The notes under the pieces: generated by a model
Databases searched by the model: none
What the model was told of the DNA's origin: nothing
What the model saw: the letters and a program-made list of their open reading frames with translations, nothing else
From: an uncultured Collinsella sp.
GTDB taxonomy: Bacteria > Actinomycetota > Coriobacteriia > Coriobacteriales > Coriobacteriaceae
Length of the DNA: 60,130 nt
Assembly (NCBI GenBank): GCA_958407465.1
Contig: CATYIV010000011.1
Location: forward strand, 1 to 60,130
Direction: 5' to 3'
Translations under genes and position numbers: made by a program
Shown: in pieces, positions 45,729 through 55,389 of the stretch
Layout of the letters: each line of letters starts with the position of its first letter
Position numbering within the stretch: the first letter of the stretch is position 1

Positions 45729-47540
45729 ATGAATACTTCAATTGACATTTCCCACATCCGCAACTTCTCGATCGTTGCGCACATCGACCATGGCAAGTCC
45801 ACGATCAGTGACCGCATCCTCGAGCTCACCCATACCGTCGACGAGCGCGATATGGAGTCGCAGCTGCTCGACACCATGGATATCGAGCGCGAGCGCGGCA
45901 TCACGATCAAGTCCAATGCCGTTCGCGTGTCCTATGACGCCGACGATGGTGAGACGTATCAGTTCAACCTGATCGATACGCCGGGCCACGTGGACTTTAC
46001 CTACGAGGTCTCGCGTTCGCTTGCCGCCTGCGAGGGTGCGGTGCTTGTCGTCGACGCCACGCAGGGCGTCGAGGCGCAGACCGTCTCCAACGCGACGCTC
46101 GCCATGAACGCCAACTTGGATATCGTGCCCGCTATCAACAAGATCGACCTGCCGTCGGCACACCCCGACGAGGTCAAGACCGAGATCGAGGATGACCTGG
46201 CGATCCCTGCCGATGATGCCGTGTGTGTCTCGGGCAAGACCGGCGAGGGCATCCACGATCTGCTGGAGTCCATTGTCTTTCTGATTTCTCCGCCCAAGGG
46301 CGATGCGAATGCGCCGCTCAAGGCACTCATTCTGGATTCATACTTCGACGAGTATCGTGGCGTCGTCGCCACGGTGCGCATCTTTGACGGCTCCATCAAA
46401 AAGGGCGATACCTTGCGCATGATGCAGGCAAAGGGCGACTTTTTGGTCGATGGCGTGGGCGTCAAGCGTCCCGCCGAGACGCCGGTCGACGCGCTGACGG
46501 TCGGCGAGGTCGGATACGTGGTCACGGGCCTGAAGGACCCCGAGGCCGTTCGCGTGGGCGACACCCTTACCTGGGCGTCGAACCCCTGCCCCGAGCCGCT
46601 TCCCGGTTACCGCGAGGCTAAGCCCATGGTCTATACGGGCCTGTTCCCGATCGATAACAAGGACTACGAGAACCTGCGTGACGCGCTCGATAAGCTGCAT
46701 GTCAACGACCCGTCGTTGGTGTGGGAGCCCGAGACTTCGGTGGCGCTCGGCTTTGGTTTCCGCGTTGGCTTCTTGGGCCTGCTGCATATGGAGGTCGTCA
46801 AGGAGCGCCTGGAGCGCGAGTTCAACCTGGACCTGATTGCCACGAGCCCTTCGGTGGACTATCACGTCTACAAGACCGACGGCGAGATGATTGATGTTCG
46901 CAGCCCGCAGGATCTGCCCGAGGCTACGCGCATCGAGCGCATCGAGGAGCCCTACCTCAAGGCCAAGATTATCTGTCCGCCCGAGTATACGGGTGCCGTC
47001 ATGCAGCTCGCTATCGAGCATCGCGGCATTACAACCGACATGATCCATCTCACGAGCAAATCGGTCGAGATGCGTTTCGACATGCCGCTTGCCGAGCTCA
47101 TTCTGGACTTTTTTGACCAGCTCAAGAGCCGCACCAAGGGTTACGCCTCGCTCGACTACGAGTTCAACGAATATCGCCCCTCCGAGCTCGTCAAGCTCGA
47201 CATCCTGCTTTCGGGCGACGAGGTGGACGCGCTGTCGTTTATCGTGCACAAGGATAAGGCTTATGGCCTGGCCCGCGGTCTGTGCGACAAGCTCAAGGAA
47301 ATCATTCCGCGCCAGCTGTTCGAGGTGCCTATCCAGGGCGCCATCGGCAACAAGATCATTGCCCGCTCTACCGTCAAAGCGCGCCGCAAGGACGTGCTGG
47401 CCAAGTGTTATGGCGGCGATATCTCGCGAAAGCGCAAGCTGCTCGAGAAGCAGAAAGAGGGCAAAAAGCGCATGAAGGCCATCGGCTCGGTCGAGGTTCC
47501 GCAGGAGGCCTTTATGGCGATTCTCAAGGTGGACGAGTAG
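45729..47540 (+). CDS. lepA: Elongation factor 4 (LepA)
   Basis: LepA is a ribosome-bound translational GTPase implicated in 30S biogenesis and back-translocation. The 603-residue protein has the G1 motif [15 protein letters not shown] (about residues 17-31), [18 protein letters not shown] and NKIDLPSA, followed by EF-G-like domains. The LepA-specific C-terminal domain includes [22 protein letters not shown]. The ATG at 45729 is used although the upstream ribosome site is weak. The terminator just before it implies that its promoter overlaps that hairpin or that rpsT reads through. Confidence 0.97.
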   Translation: MNTSIDISHIRNFSIVAHIDHGKSTISDRILELTHTVDERDMESQLLDTMDIERERGITIKSNAVRVSYDADDGETYQFNLIDTPGHVDFTYEVSRSLAACEGAVLVVDATQGVEAQTVSNATLAMNANLDIVPAINKIDLPSAHPDEVKTEIEDDLAIPADDAVCVSGKTGEGIHDLLESIVFLISPPKGDANAPLKALILDSYFDEYRGVVATVRIFDGSIKKGDTLRMMQAKGDFLVDGVGVKRPAETPVDALTVGEVGYVVTGLKDPEAVRVGDTLTWASNPCPEPLPGYREAKPMVYTGLFPIDNKDYENLRDALDKLHVNDPSLVWEPETSVALGFGFRVGFLGLLHMEVVKERLEREFNLDLIATSPSVDYHVYKTDGEMIDVRSPQDLPEATRIERIEEPYLKAKIICPPEYTGAVMQLAIEHRGITTDMIHLTSKSVEMRFDMPLAELILDFFDQLKSRTKGYASLDYEFNEYRPSELVKLDILLSGDEVDALSFIVHKDKAYGLARGLCDKLKEIIPRQLFEVPIQGAIGNKIIARSTVKARRKDVLAKCYGGDISRKRKLLEKQKEGKKRMKAIGSVEVPQEAFMAILKVDE

Positions 47541-47544
47541 GTCC

Positions 47545-48588
47545 ATGGCACTTTCTGAATACAGCAAGCGGTTGCTTGGCGCCTATGCCGAGCAGCCGTT
47601 CCTTATGGCTCCCATGGCGGGCGTGACCGATCCCGCCTATCGCATCATGTGCCGCCGTCGCGGTGCCCATCTTGCCTATAGCGAGATGGTGAGCGTGGCG
47701 GGCCTTGCCTATGCCAGCAATAAGACGTGGCGCCTGGTACTGCCGGCCGATGAGGAGCAGCAGATCTGCGTGCAGCTCTTTGGCTCCAAGCCCGATCAGT
47801 TTGCGAGCGCTGTTGCTGCCGTCGAGGAGCGTGTGGGCGATCGCCTGTCGCTGATCGATATCAACATGGCCTGCCCGGCTCGCAAGGTCGTCACCAAGGG
47901 CGAGGGCTCGGCGCTTATGCGCACTCCCGATCTGGCCGAGCAGATCGTCGAGGCGGCGGTGGGCGCGGCGCATGTGCCCGTGACCGTAAAAATCCGTAAG
48001 GGCTTTTACGCCGAAGACCGCAACGCCGCGACGTTTGCCCAGATGCTTGAGGGAGCAGGGGCCGCCGCGGTGGCGGTACATGGTCGCTGCGCCACGCAGC
48101 TCTATACGGGCCAGGCCGATTGGTCGGTCGTCGATGAGGTGGCCGACGCCGTCGAGATTCCCGTTATCGGTTCGGGCGATGTGTTCTCGGCAGAGGACGC
48201 TGCTGAGCATCTGCAAAGCTCGGGTGCCAGCGCGGTGTTTATCGCGCGCGGCATCTACGGCAATCCATGGGTGTTCGGCGATGCCCGAGCCCTTGCACTC
48301 GATGGCACGCCGGTTCCTTCTCGCTCCTCGGTTGAGCGCCTGGATGCCCTGCGCGAGCACCTGACGCTCACGCACGAGCTGTTGCCGCTCATGTCGCGTG
48401 CCCGCACGTACGCAAGCTGGTATCTAAAGGGCATGCCCCATGCTGCCGCCTGGCGCGCTCAGGTGGTGCGTTGCTCCACATACGAGGAGTTCATGGCACT
48501 GGTCGATGATATCGAGCACGATGTGGTGGCCTGTGAGGCCGCACTTGCCGCCGGCGAGTCGGTGCCCGCTCATCCGTTGGAGGCCTAA
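47545..48588 (+). CDS. dusB: tRNA-dihydrouridine synthase
   Basis: This flavoenzyme reduces uridines in the tRNA D-loop. The 347-residue protein has the TIM-barrel start FLMAPMAGVTDPAYRIMC (about residues 14-31), INMACPARKVVTKGEGSALM with the catalytic Cys, and AVHGRCATQLYTGQADW. The family block IGSGDVFSAEDA follows. DusB is the usual Gram-positive type, but the exact uridine position modified cannot be read from sequence. It starts 4 nt after lepA, and hemW begins 2 nt after it. Confidence 0.92.
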   Translation: MALSEYSKRLLGAYAEQPFLMAPMAGVTDPAYRIMCRRRGAHLAYSEMVSVAGLAYASNKTWRLVLPADEEQQICVQLFGSKPDQFASAVAAVEERVGDRLSLIDINMACPARKVVTKGEGSALMRTPDLAEQIVEAAVGAAHVPVTVKIRKGFYAEDRNAATFAQMLEGAGAAAVAVHGRCATQLYTGQADWSVVDEVADAVEIPVIGSGDVFSAEDAAEHLQSSGASAVFIARGIYGNPWVFGDARALALDGTPVPSRSSVERLDALREHLTLTHELLPLMSRARTYASWYLKGMPHAAAWRAQVVRCSTYEEFMALVDDIEHDVVACEAALAAGESVPAHPLEA

Positions 48589-48590
48589 CG

Positions 48591-49823
48591 GTGGCCGTTA
48601 CCGCGCTGTACGTGCATGTGCCGTTTTGCGCCCAAAAATGCCGGTACTGTGACTTTGACTCACGCAGTTTTGCTCCGTGCAACATGAGCGTTGCGCTCGA
48701 TACCTATTTTGAGCAGTTGTATGCGCGCCTCGATGCTTTTGGCGACGCAGGCGCGCTTGCACAGATCCGCACCGTCTATGTTGGCGGCGGCACGCCGTCG
48801 CTGGCGGGGGAGCGTTTGGTAGAATTTGCCCGGCGTATCTCTGCGTGGTGCAAGCCTGTTGAGTTTACCTGCGAGGCCAATCCCGAATCGCTGACCGCAG
48901 AGCTTGCCACTGCGCTTGCCGGGGTGGGTGTCACGCGCGTCTCTCTGGGCGTGCAAACGCTCGATAACGCCGAACTTACCGCCATCGGCCGCATTCACGA
49001 TGCCGATCGGGCGCTCGCTGCCATCACGACGGTCAAGGACGCTGGGCTTGTCGTGTCGTGCGACCTGATGTGCGGCCTTCCCGGGCAGACCGACCTAAGC
49101 TGGCAGCGCACACTCGATGGCGTGTTGGCGGCGGCGCCGCATCATGTGTCGGTGTACCCGCTCACGCTCGAGGAGGGCACGCCGCTCTATCGCATGGCGT
49201 GTCGCGACGAGTCGCTCGAGCCCGACGAGGATTTTCAGGCTGCATGCATGGATGCGGCGCGTGAGCGCCTGAGTGCGGCCGGCTATCACCCGTATGAGGT
49301 GGCAAGCTACGCGCTCGACGGCCATGAGTGCGCCCACAACATTGCCTATTGGACCGGACAGGGCTATCTGGGTTTGGGCCGCTCTGCCGCCGGTATGCTC
49401 GACGCCGAGGATTTCGATCGCTTGGCCGGGCTGTTTCCCGACGTGCTTGCTCGCGGCGATGCGTATCGCGTGCGCTTGGTGCAACGCGACGATGCCGCGA
49501 CGACGTTTGATGCCGAGTATCTGTCGCAGCGCGAGGCGGCGGCCGAGGATTTGATGCTTGCCTGTCGCATGACGCGTGGCATTGGGCCCGATCTGTTGGT
49601 TCGCTCGGCAAGCGTGATCGCTGCAGATGAGTTGGCGGCGGCCTGCGACCGTGCGGTCGAGTTGGGCCTTGCCACCTGGGTGCCCGATCATATTGAAGGA
49701 CATGCGGGGCGCGTCACCTCGAAAGACGTTATCGCAGGTCGCGTCCGTGCTCGTTTAGCGCCCACTCACTTGGGCTGGCTCGATGGAAATGTGCTGTTCG
49801 AGCTGTTTTGGGGTCTAGCCTAG
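48591..49823 (+). CDS. hemW: HemW-like radical SAM protein (coproporphyrinogen III oxidase family)
   Basis: This is a radical SAM protein of the HemW/HemN family, 410 residues. The cluster motif is CAQKCRYC (Cys13, Cys17, Cys20), followed by YVGGGTPSLAG and GVQTLDN. HemW proteins are haem chaperones and many were misnamed HemN oxidases. The true HemN has an extra N-terminal region not seen here. The position next to lepA and upstream of dnaJ is the standard hemW neighbourhood in Gram-positives. The GTG at 48591 is 2 nt after dusB. Confidence 0.88.
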   Translation: MAVTALYVHVPFCAQKCRYCDFDSRSFAPCNMSVALDTYFEQLYARLDAFGDAGALAQIRTVYVGGGTPSLAGERLVEFARRISAWCKPVEFTCEANPESLTAELATALAGVGVTRVSLGVQTLDNAELTAIGRIHDADRALAAITTVKDAGLVVSCDLMCGLPGQTDLSWQRTLDGVLAAAPHHVSVYPLTLEEGTPLYRMACRDESLEPDEDFQAACMDAARERLSAAGYHPYEVASYALDGHECAHNIAYWTGQGYLGLGRSAAGMLDAEDFDRLAGLFPDVLARGDAYRVRLVQRDDAATTFDAEYLSQREAAAEDLMLACRMTRGIGPDLLVRSASVIAADELAAACDRAVELGLATWVPDHIEGHAGRVTSKDVIAGRVRARLAPTHLGWLDGNVLFELFWGLA

Positions 49824-49881
49824 GCCGCTCGGGTAGAATTACCGCAATATATACGCTGCTGTGAGCAGGAGGTTGCCGCGC

Positions 49882-50985
49882 ATGGCGACGATGAACGAAA
49901 AAGATTACTACGAGATTTTGGGTGTCTCCAAGGACGCCACCTCGCGTGATATACAGAAAGCCTTCCAGCAAAAGGCCCGCAAGCTCCATCCGGACGTCAA
50001 CAAAGAACCGGATGCCGAGGAAAAGTTCAAAGAGGTTTCCGAGGCCTATGCTGTGCTTTCGGACGAGCAGAAGCGTGCGCGCTACGACGCCATGCGCTCG
50101 GGCAATCCCTTTGCCGGCGCTCCCACGGCTTCGCCCTATGGCGGCGGTTACGCCGGCAGCGCGGGCTACGGCAATCCCTTTGAGGGCGGCTTTCCCTTTG
50201 GTGGCGCCTGGGGTCAGCCGCGTCGCGGGCAGGCTGCCTATAATCCCGAGAACGGCGCCAACGTCGTCGTCGATATTAAGCTCGACGCCAAGGAGGCCAA
50301 GGGCGGTGCCCGCAAGACCGTCCGCTATACGCGCTTCGATACCTGTGGTCACTGCGGCGGTTCGGGCTCTGTTTCGTCCGAGCATGCACATACCTGTCCG
50401 AGCTGCGGCGGTCGCGGCCACATCGATGTCGACCTGTCCTTTCTGTTTGGTGCCGGCACGTTCCAGTCTGTCTGCCCTGAGTGCGGTGGCTCCGGTAAGG
50501 TCGTCGCCGACCCCTGTCCCGATTGCGGCGGCAGCGGGCGAACCCGTGTGACCTCCGAGCAGACGATTGAGTTTCCCGCCGGCACGCACGATGGCGACGA
50601 GGTCCGTATTGGCGGCATGGGTCACGCCGGCACCAACGGCGCCTCTGGCGGTGATCTGGTCGGTCGGGCCCATGTTGAGGCCGAGCGCCTGGAAGGCAAG
50701 GCCCGTACCGGTTTTTACCTGATGGGCATCGTGGCGCCGTTTTTGGTGCTATCGGCCATCTCGGGCGTGTTCTCGGCCTTTGCCGTGATGTGCTTTATTC
50801 CGTTTGCCATGGGCCTGTTCATGGTGCTCTCGGACGGCGTGCTGCACCGCAGCCTGCTGTGGTGGAAGCGCGGCGCGATGCAGTTTGCCAACGGTTTTGC
50901 CAACGGATTTATGTTTGCGCTCGTGTCGGTTTGGTTTGCGAGCTGCTCGCAACGTGCCATGCTTTCGCCCTACGCAATGCAATAA
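49882..50985 (+). CDS. Membrane-anchored DnaJ-like protein with zinc-finger domain
   Basis: This 367-residue protein is a DnaJ relative of unusual build. The J domain (residues 7-70) has HPD at 36-38. A Gly/Phe/Tyr-rich region (75-120) follows, then four zinc motifs [24 protein letters not shown] and CPDCGGSG (155-219). The later C-terminal domain is cut short after [11 protein letters not shown] (about 256-266) and replaced by hydrophobic stretches at about 278-298, 299-316 and 339-355, predicted as membrane helices. Canonical DnaJ follows 81 nt downstream. The zinc-containing half should keep it in the DnaK co-chaperone class, but positioned at the membrane. The ATG at 49882 has AGGAGG 9 nt upstream; an ATG at 49891 is an alternative. 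Confidence 0.88.
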   Translation: MATMNEKDYYEILGVSKDATSRDIQKAFQQKARKLHPDVNKEPDAEEKFKEVSEAYAVLSDEQKRARYDAMRSGNPFAGAPTASPYGGGYAGSAGYGNPFEGGFPFGGAWGQPRRGQAAYNPENGANVVVDIKLDAKEAKGGARKTVRYTRFDTCGHCGGSGSVSSEHAHTCPSCGGRGHIDVDLSFLFGAGTFQSVCPECGGSGKVVADPCPDCGGSGRTRVTSEQTIEFPAGTHDGDEVRIGGMGHAGTNGASGGDLVGRAHVEAERLEGKARTGFYLMGIVAPFLVLSAISGVFSAFAVMCFIPFAMGLFMVLSDGVLHRSLLWWKRGAMQFANGFANGFMFALVSVWFASCSQRAMLSPYAMQ

Positions 50986-51000
50986 CATCAAACCCTCTGT

Positions 51001-51045
51001 TTGCGGCCGGCCCAGCTTGGGTATAGGACGCACTGTGACAATAAT
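51001..51045 (+). promoter_or_regulatory. Candidate promoters upstream of dnaJ
   Basis: Two overlapping possibilities exist: TTGCGG (51001-51006), 15 nt, TATAGG (51022-51027); and TTGGGT (51017-51022), 17 nt, AATAAT (51040-51045). No CIRCE (HrcA) inverted repeat was seen here, and I found no clear HAIR element. Confidence 0.35.
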
Positions 51046-51066
51046 GAAAGTCGGAAGGATTCGGTC

Positions 51067-52215
51067 GTGTCGGAAAATAGGGATTACTACGAGGTGCTTG
51101 GCGTCGACAAGGATGCCGACGCGCGGACGATTAAGCGCGCGTTTCTAAAGAAGGCCCGTACCGTACACCCGGACGTTTCGGACGACCCCGAGGCCGAGGC
51201 TAAGTTCAAAGAGCTCAACGAGGCATATTCCGTTCTTTCCGATGAGCAGAAGCGTGCTAACTACGACCGTTACGGCACTGCCGACGGCCCCGGTGGCTCC
51301 GGCTACGTCGATATCAACGATATCTTTGGTGGCATGGGCATGGACGACTTGTTCTCGTCGTTCTTTGGCGGCGGTGCCGGCGGTGGCGCCCGCAGCCGTC
51401 GTGAGCGTCGTCGCGGACGTGATATGGCCATCTCGCTTTCGGTGACGCTCGAGGAGGCGGCGCTCGGCTGCAAAAAGACAATCAGCTATGACCGCCTTGC
51501 TCCTTGCGAGGACTGCAATGGCACCGGTAGGGCAGAGGGCGCACAGGAAAAGCAGTGCGGCCGCTGCCACGGTACGGGCTACGTCACGACGGTTCAGCGA
51601 TCGTTTTTGGGCCAGGTTCAGTCTTCCTCGCCTTGCCCCGACTGCCATGGCGAGGGCACGGTTATCGATCATCCCTGCGAGACCTGCGACGGTCAAGGCC
51701 GCACGCCTTCGCACGAAAAGATCGACATCGATATTCCCGCCGGCGTTTCGACCGGTCGCCAGCTTCGTGTGAGCGGCTTTGGCGAGGCCGGCCTTCGCGG
51801 CGAGCCTTCGGGCGACCTGATTGTCAACGTGCGCGTCGCCGACCATGAGCGCTTTAAGCGCAACGGTGATGACCTGTACCTGGTGAGCGATATCTCGATT
51901 GCGCAGGCTGCGCTCGGCTGCGAGATTGAGGTCGAGGGCATTATGCCCGACGAGGTCGTTAAGGTGACGGTTCCCGCCGGCGCCCAGTACGGCGACACCG
52001 TGAGCGTCAATAATTACGGCATGCCGCGCATTGGCGGTGGCGGTTCGCGTGGCCGCCTGATCGTGCAACTGCGCGTGGTCGTTCCCACCAATCTTTCCAA
52101 TAAGCAGCGCGAGCTGCTCCGTGCTTTTGCCGATGAGATGGGCGATGACGTCGCTTCTGGTAAGAAGTCGGTGACCGACCGTATCAAGAGTGCCCTCGAC
52201 GATATCCTCGATTAA
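51067..52215 (+). CDS. dnaJ: Molecular chaperone DnaJ
   Basis: DnaJ is the type I Hsp40 co-chaperone that delivers substrates to DnaK and stimulates its ATPase. The 382-residue protein has a J domain (HPD at residues 34-36), a short Gly-rich linker (75-115), and the zinc domain with CEDCNGTG, CGRCHGTG, CPDCHGEG and CETCDGQG. Complete substrate-binding C-terminal domains end in a dimerisation segment. The GTG at 51067 has GGAAGGA 7 nt upstream. It sits apart from dnaK and grpE, which are not in the window, beside a membrane-anchored DnaJ paralogue. Confidence 0.95.
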   Translation: MSENRDYYEVLGVDKDADARTIKRAFLKKARTVHPDVSDDPEAEAKFKELNEAYSVLSDEQKRANYDRYGTADGPGGSGYVDINDIFGGMGMDDLFSSFFGGGAGGGARSRRERRRGRDMAISLSVTLEEAALGCKKTISYDRLAPCEDCNGTGRAEGAQEKQCGRCHGTGYVTTVQRSFLGQVQSSSPCPDCHGEGTVIDHPCETCDGQGRTPSHEKIDIDIPAGVSTGRQLRVSGFGEAGLRGEPSGDLIVNVRVADHERFKRNGDDLYLVSDISIAQAALGCEIEVEGIMPDEVVKVTVPAGAQYGDTVSVNNYGMPRIGGGGSRGRLIVQLRVVVPTNLSNKQRELLRAFADEMGDDVASGKKSVTDRIKSALDDILD

Positions 52216-52224
52216 GGAGCCCGC

Positions 52225-53517
52225 GTGCTCGCACCCCATATTTCCGTCGTCAACCTCGGCTGCCGTGTCAACCGGGTTGAGTCTGACCGTATCACTGCCG
52301 ATCTTATGCGCTTGGGCTTTGCTATTGTGGAGCCCCAGGATGCCGATCTGATCGTCATTAACACTTGTGCCGTTACGGGCGAGGCCGAGGCTAAGACCCG
52401 TAAGGCCGTCCGTCATGCGCTGGCCCATCCAAACGAGCCCTATGTGGTCGTGACCGGATGCGTGGTCAATTTGCATCCCGAGGAGCTGTCGGAGCTTTCG
52501 GATCGCGTGATTGCCGAGCCGTCCAAGATAGATGTCGCCGAACGTGTTTGCGAGGTGCTGGGTGTTGAGTCCGATAGCGTTCCCGCCTGCAGCGATGGCG
52601 AGGTGGTCGATGCGCTCGGTCGCTCTCGCCTGGGCGTGAAGATTCAGGATGGCTGCAACCATCGCTGCACCTATTGCATTGTGTGGAAGGCGCGCGGCCC
52701 CGAGCGCTCCGTGCCCGTCGAGTCCGTGCTCGAGCAAGTTCGCGAGGCCCAGGAGGCCGGCGTGCCCGAGGTGGTGCTGACCGGTGTGAACCTGGGTGCC
52801 TACGATGGCAAGAGCGCGACCGACGAGCACGTCGAAATCGATGAGCTGCTCGAGGCCATCATGGAGCGCACGTCTATTCCGCATGTGCGCATTTCCTCGG
52901 TCGAGCCCATGGATATCTCCGAGCGCCTGCTTAAGGTTATGGCGCGCTACCCGCAGCGTATCGCCCCGTTTTTGCACCTGCCCGTGCAGTCCGGCTGCAC
53001 GGCGACCCTGCATCGCATGGGCCGTCCCTATAGCGCCGAGGCCTTTGAGGACACGGTGCGTATGATTCGCGCCAACTTGCCCCAGGCGTCCCTTTCGTGC
53101 GATGTCATCGTCGGTTTTCCTGGTGAGACGGACGAGGAGTTCGAGGAGTCGCTGGCGCTGTGCCGCCGTGTGGGTTTCTCGCGTATGCACGTGTTCCGCT
53201 ACAGCAAGCGTCCCGGTACCCTTGCTGCCGACATGCCCGACCAGGTGCCACCCGAGGTTATGGCCGAGCGCAGCCGCCGTATGCGGGCCGCCGCACAGGA
53301 GCTCGCTATTGCCGACGCTCGTCGTCGCGTGGGCACGGTCGAGCGTGCCGTGCTCGAGTATGGTGACAACCTGACGCTCGGCTCGTTCCATCATGCCCGT
53401 CTTGACGATACCTGTGGACTTACAGCCCCGTGCCTGCTCGATGTTGCTATCATCGGAGTCGATGATTCCGGCTTGGTCCATGCACGCAGGGAGGTTCATG
53501 GAAGCCTCGAAGATTAG
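52225..53517 (+). CDS. mtaB: tRNA (N6-threonylcarbamoyladenosine(37)-C2)-methylthiotransferase MtaB
   Basis: This radical SAM methylthiotransferase adds a 2-methylthio group to t6A37 of tRNA. The 430-residue protein has the N-terminal MTTase domain with three cluster cysteines (NLGCRVN, INTCAVTG, VTGCVVN), the radical SAM motif CNHRCTYC (about residues 148-155) and a C-terminal TRAM-like region. NLGCRVN is typical of MtaB, whereas MiaB has a different sequence there. Location after dnaJ matches Gram-positive gene order. Its last 20 nt overlap phoH. Confidence 0.93.
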   Translation: MLAPHISVVNLGCRVNRVESDRITADLMRLGFAIVEPQDADLIVINTCAVTGEAEAKTRKAVRHALAHPNEPYVVVTGCVVNLHPEELSELSDRVIAEPSKIDVAERVCEVLGVESDSVPACSDGEVVDALGRSRLGVKIQDGCNHRCTYCIVWKARGPERSVPVESVLEQVREAQEAGVPEVVLTGVNLGAYDGKSATDEHVEIDELLEAIMERTSIPHVRISSVEPMDISERLLKVMARYPQRIAPFLHLPVQSGCTATLHRMGRPYSAEAFEDTVRMIRANLPQASLSCDVIVGFPGETDEEFEESLALCRRVGFSRMHVFRYSKRPGTLAADMPDQVPPEVMAERSRRMRAAAQELAIADARRRVGTVERAVLEYGDNLTLGSFHHARLDDTCGLTAPCLLDVAIIGVDDSGLVHARREVHGSLED

Positions 53518-54484
53518 ACTTACCGTTCCCGAGGGTATTGACCCCTCGCGCGTTTTGGGTGCCGGCGACGGCGTCCTTCGTGCGCTGGAGAGCTCAGTTC
53601 GCGCCCACGTGGTCGCCCGTGGCGACAGCATCGCCGTGAGCGGTGACCCGGACGAGGTCGAACTGGTCGCGCGTTTTTTCGAACATGCCTTTCGTGAGGC
53701 TGCTTCCGGGCGCACGCTTTCTGCCGACGATGTCTCTCGCTGCCTGGCCGTATTGCGCGACGGTGAGCACGAGGCTACATCGCTTCGCGATGATGTGCTG
53801 CTTTCGTATCGCGGCCGTGTCATTCGCCCCAAGACGCTCGGTCAAAAGCGCTATGTGGATGCCATCCGCTCGCATACCATCACGTTTGGCCTGGGTCCTG
53901 CCGGTACCGGTAAGACCTATCTGGCCATGGCGCTCGCCGTTGCCGCGCTCAAGCGTCACGAGGTGGGCCGTCTGATCTTGACGCGTCCGGTTGTCGAGGC
54001 GGGGGAGAACCTGGGCTTTTTGCCCGGTACCCTCGAGGAAAAGATCGATCCTTACATGCGTCCGCTCTACGACGCCCTTTTTGACATGATGGATCGCGAG
54101 CGCACCGATGAGCTTATGGAGCGTGGCGTGATCGAGATCGCCCCGCTTGCCTACATGCGCGGCCGCACGCTGAGCGATGCCTTCGTGGTGCTCGACGAGG
54201 CGCAAAATACCACGCCCGAGCAGATGAAGATGTTCCTGACGCGCCTGGGTTTTAACTCCAAGTTTGTGATTACCGGCGACCTGAGTCAGCGCGACCTGGT
54301 GGGTCGTCGCGGCGGTCTTGCCGACGTTGAGCGGATTTTAGGCCGTGTCGACGATGTCGCATTTTCTCACCTCGAGCGTGCCGACGTGGTGCGCCATGCC
54401 TTGGTGGGGCGTATCGTTGAGGCATACGATGCTTATGATGATGTACGCGAGAAGCGCGTGCACGATCGAAAGGAGTCCCGTTGA
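53498..54484 (+). CDS. phoH: PhoH family ATPase
   Basis: This is a PhoH-like P-loop ATPase of the RecA/helicase superfamily, linked to RNA metabolism with YbeY. The 328-residue protein has an N-terminal KH-like region (about 1-110), Walker A GPAGTGKTYLAMALAVAAL (about residues 132-150), and Walker B VVLDEAQNTTPEQMKMFLTR with ITGDLSQRDL. The ATG at 53498 follows AGGGAGG and lies inside the 3' end of mtaB. Its stop overlaps the ybeY TTG. phoH-ybeY-dgkA-era-recO is a conserved set. Confidence 0.95.
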   Translation: MEASKIRLTVPEGIDPSRVLGAGDGVLRALESSVRAHVVARGDSIAVSGDPDEVELVARFFEHAFREAASGRTLSADDVSRCLAVLRDGEHEATSLRDDVLLSYRGRVIRPKTLGQKRYVDAIRSHTITFGLGPAGTGKTYLAMALAVAALKRHEVGRLILTRPVVEAGENLGFLPGTLEEKIDPYMRPLYDALFDMMDRERTDELMERGVIEIAPLAYMRGRTLSDAFVVLDEAQNTTPEQMKMFLTRLGFNSKFVITGDLSQRDLVGRRGGLADVERILGRVDDVAFSHLERADVVRHALVGRIVEAYDAYDDVREKRVHDRKESR

Positions 54485-54990
54485 GTGTATTGATCAGCAA
54501 CGATGCCGAGCTCGATACGCTGCTCGACGCGCAGGAGGTAGAGCACATCTGCGAGGTCGTGCTTACCGCCGAGGGCGTTGAGCGTGAAGTTGAGATTTCC
54601 CTTTCGTATGTCGACGAGGACGAGATGCACGAGCTCAACCACGAGTGGCGCGGTATCGACCGTACCACCGATGTCCTCTCGTTTGAATGCGACTCGGCCT
54701 TTGATGAGGATATTCCCGCAGACAAGACGCTCGAGCTCGGCGATATCATCCTGGCCCCGCAGGTCATTGCCCGTCAGGCCCCCGGCTTTGGCAATAGCCC
54801 TGCCGACGAGTGCCGCCTGATGCTCGTGCATGGCATGCTGCACCTGCTGGGATATGACCATATTGAGGACGACGAGGCCGAGGTCATGGAGGCCCGTGAG
54901 GACGTCATCCTGCGCGATCTGGCGCTCGAGCGCGGCGAGGACCCCAAGCTGGTCCACGTCGGCCCCATCACCAACCACGCCCACGACTAG
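54481..54990 (+). CDS. ybeY: rRNA maturation endoribonuclease YbeY
   Basis: YbeY is a metal-dependent RNase involved in 16S rRNA 3'-end maturation and 70S quality control. The 169-residue protein carries the zinc signature LVHGMLHLLGYDHIED (about residues 115-130) and the block RGIDRTTDVLSFEC. The TTG at 54481 overlaps the phoH TGA and AAAGGAG lies upstream. It is followed by dgkA after 9 nt. Confidence 0.95.
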   Translation: MSVLISNDAELDTLLDAQEVEHICEVVLTAEGVEREVEISLSYVDEDEMHELNHEWRGIDRTTDVLSFECDSAFDEDIPADKTLELGDIILAPQVIARQAPGFGNSPADECRLMLVHGMLHLLGYDHIEDDEAEVMEAREDVILRDLALERGEDPKLVHVGPITNHAHD

Positions 54991-54999
54991 GAGCCGTCT

Positions 55000-55377
55000 A
55001 TGATTCCCGGATCGAACAAGGACCATCCGTCCTTCTTAAAGTCGTTCTCCTACGCCATGGAGGGCTTCGTCACCGCCGTCAAGACCGAGCGCAACATTAA
55101 GGTTATGCTCGCGGCGGGCGTTTGCACCGTCGTTGCCGGCTGCATTGTCGGCCTCGACATTGCCGAGTGGGCCACAGTTATCATCTGCTGTGGCTTGGTG
55201 ATTCACGGCGAGCTGTGCAATACCGCTATGGAGGCGATCGTCGACCTGGCGACCCAGGAACTTCATCCGCTGGCAAAGCGTGCGAAGGATATCGCCGCCG
55301 CCTCCGTATACGTGCTTTCCATCACCGCCGCGATTGTGGGATTGCTGGTATTTGCCCACGCGCTCGACTTTATTTAG
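55000..55377 (+). CDS. dgkA: Undecaprenol/diacylglycerol kinase (DgkA family)
   Basis: This small integral membrane kinase of 125 residues has three hydrophobic segments (about 38-56, 60-80 and 98-120) and the family signature HGELCNTAMEAIVDL (about residues 68-82). In Gram-positives this enzyme mainly phosphorylates undecaprenol, feeding the lipid carrier pool also served by UppS. The dgkA-era pairing is standard. The ATG at 55000 follows AGGAG. Confidence 0.92.
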   Translation: MIPGSNKDHPSFLKSFSYAMEGFVTAVKTERNIKVMLAAGVCTVVAGCIVGLDIAEWATVIICCGLVIHGELCNTAMEAIVDLATQELHPLAKRAKDIAAASVYVLSITAAIVGLLVFAHALDFI

Positions 55378-55389
55378 AAAGGGATTTCC

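Noticed and set aside
51001..51066. CIRCE heat-shock operator upstream of dnaJ
   Set aside because: No inverted repeat of the CIRCE type (TTAGCACTC-N9-GAGTGCTAA) is present.
51145..53832. 895-codon minus-strand open frame opposite dnaJ-mtaB
   Set aside because: It is a shadow of three well-supported plus-strand genes, with the same biased composition and no motif.
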